NCBI GenBank assembly: GCA_037102815.1
Contig: BTPP01000002.1
Location: forward strand, 4,092,001 to 4,156,000
Direction of reading: 5' to 3'
DNA: 64,000 nucleotides
DNA from: Neurospora intermedia
Lineage: Eukaryota > Ascomycota > Sordariomycetes > Sordariales > Sordariaceae
Numbering within the stretch: the stretch's first letter is position 1; every line of letters begins with the position of its first letter. Shown piece after piece: positions 63,168 to 64,000 of this stretch. The notes under the pieces were generated by a model that had not been told where the DNA came from, ran no database searches, and saw nothing but the letters and a program-made list of their open reading frames with translations. The position numbers and the translations under genes were made by a program.

Positions 63168-64000
63168 GATAGGGATCGTGTAAAAGGAGCTGAGCTGTTG
63201 GTGTATCGATGATATGTCATGTTCGAGACGATGTTGCATAAAGGATCAAAAGAAAAGGGGAACCGCCAGCTAGTAGTTGGATAGTATATATATGGTATAT
63301 ACAACAGATGTGTAACATGATCCTGGTGTTTCTCCGAGACCACTGTGTCCTCCTTTTTCAAACATGGTAAACATTTCTTCTCTATTTTTCTTCTCTTTTT
63401 TCTTCATCATTAATTTCCTCCCTGTTCAAGTTCTTTCTTTCTCAACCTTTCTCTTTTCCCACTATCTTTCTCATTCTCATTAGCACAAACTATCTTGAAG
63501 TTGAAGTCCATGATTTACCGAGCAGCATAATAACATCGTTGGACTCGACCTCTATGCAGTGAACCTACACAGCATTTGTCATCATCCACCTGTCGGTCAA
63601 CCTCCAGTCAGTGCCGCACATAACGCGCAAGTCAAAAGTAAAGGCATGCTCGGATTTGCGTTGATTTCACGCCTGGTATACCTACCTACCTATTCAAAAT
63701 ACAATTTGCCTTGTTTAGGAACTAGATTGTGCTGCTTAGAGGTGAGTGGTTTTTCTACCTTGCATCATGGCAGCGTTCTGGCAGGTGCGTCTTACAGTTG
63801 CTTTGCGTCGCTTCATAAGGTATGCGACCACGTCGGTGCCTAGAGGTATGTACCTATGTAGGTAGGGGGTCCCCCAACCAAACTCCGACGGGATATCGGA
63901 ATCGGCAGTTTCGCTTAAATCCCGCTGCGTAGGTATCCACTATCGGTCGCCCGTCCCCACACTCGGTCGACATTCGGTCGGGACGGGAGAGGGAATCCTG
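63168..64000. other. Intergenic region at the right edge
   Basis: 3' region of the MCD4 gene and further noncoding DNA, with a T/C-rich tract at about 63370-63480. Near 63839 is CCTAGAGGTATGTAC, the same 15-mer found at 2669-2683. No gene was recognised before the window ends. Confidence 0.45.

Overview
The window reads as a stretch of a filamentous ascomycete chromosome, most likely Neurospora or a close relative in the Sordariaceae. The signs are compact genes with short introns (about 55-170 nt, GTAAGT-type donors, CTAAC/CTAAT-type branch sites), C/T- and C/A-rich leaders, scattered TACCTAGGTA-like words, and above all a 30 kb AT-rich block whose repeats differ almost only by C-to-T and G-to-A changes and are very poor in CpA/TpG. 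That is the footprint of repeat-induced point mutation (RIP). Nothing here was confirmed by database search; family calls rest on reading motifs.

Left arm (1-25.65 kb, normal composition). It starts with the last codons of an unidentified gene (2-160 +). Then come an intronless leucine carboxyl methyltransferase (PPM1/LCMT1, 810-2105 -), a multi-pass membrane protein with one intron (3176-4367 +), a 90-residue probably mitochondrial protein with one intron (4712-5153 -), and a large F-box/WD-like/UIM protein (7434-11104 -). Just upstream of that last gene lies a 741 bp element with 37 bp terminal inverted repeats and 6 bp flanking direct repeats (11421-12161); it carries an 18-unit octanucleotide satellite. 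An 8.3 kb stretch with no convincing gene follows, marked by homopolymers (C19, A40, T18). Next is a three-exon gene for a protein with three Cys-cluster zinc-ribbon-like modules (20473-21761 +), then 3.3 kb with no gene, then a Lys/Pro-rich repeat ORF (25091-25648 +) on the very edge of the AT-rich block.

Centre (25.65-55.76 kb, RIP heterochromatin). Two full-length Ty3/Gypsy-type LTR elements lie in the same orientation, copy A at 25860-37107 and copy B at 43869-55113. Each has 339 bp LTRs and its own perfect 5 bp target duplication (TTAGC and GCCCC), so they are two separate insertions. Both are thoroughly broken fossils. Between and around them is other RIP-mutated DNA, including a 3 kb patch of degraded tandem repeats and simple sequence (about 39.6-42.2 kb). 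No intact host gene was seen in the block.

Right arm (55.76-64 kb, normal composition). About 1.9 kb without a gene is followed by a divergent pair of housekeeping genes: a DNA polymerase delta third-subunit gene (POLD3/Cdc27 type, four exons, C-terminal PCNA-binding box, 57647-59178 -) and a GPI ethanolamine phosphate transferase 1 gene (MCD4 type, four exons, 60011-63167 +). They share an 832 bp intergenic region.

The genes do not form a single pathway. The layout is ordinary scattered fungal housekeeping genes interrupted by a RIP-silenced island. The most novel-looking items are the TIR element upstream of the F-box gene, the 2.8 kb 3' extension shared by both LTR elements, and the repeat ORF at the heterochromatin border.
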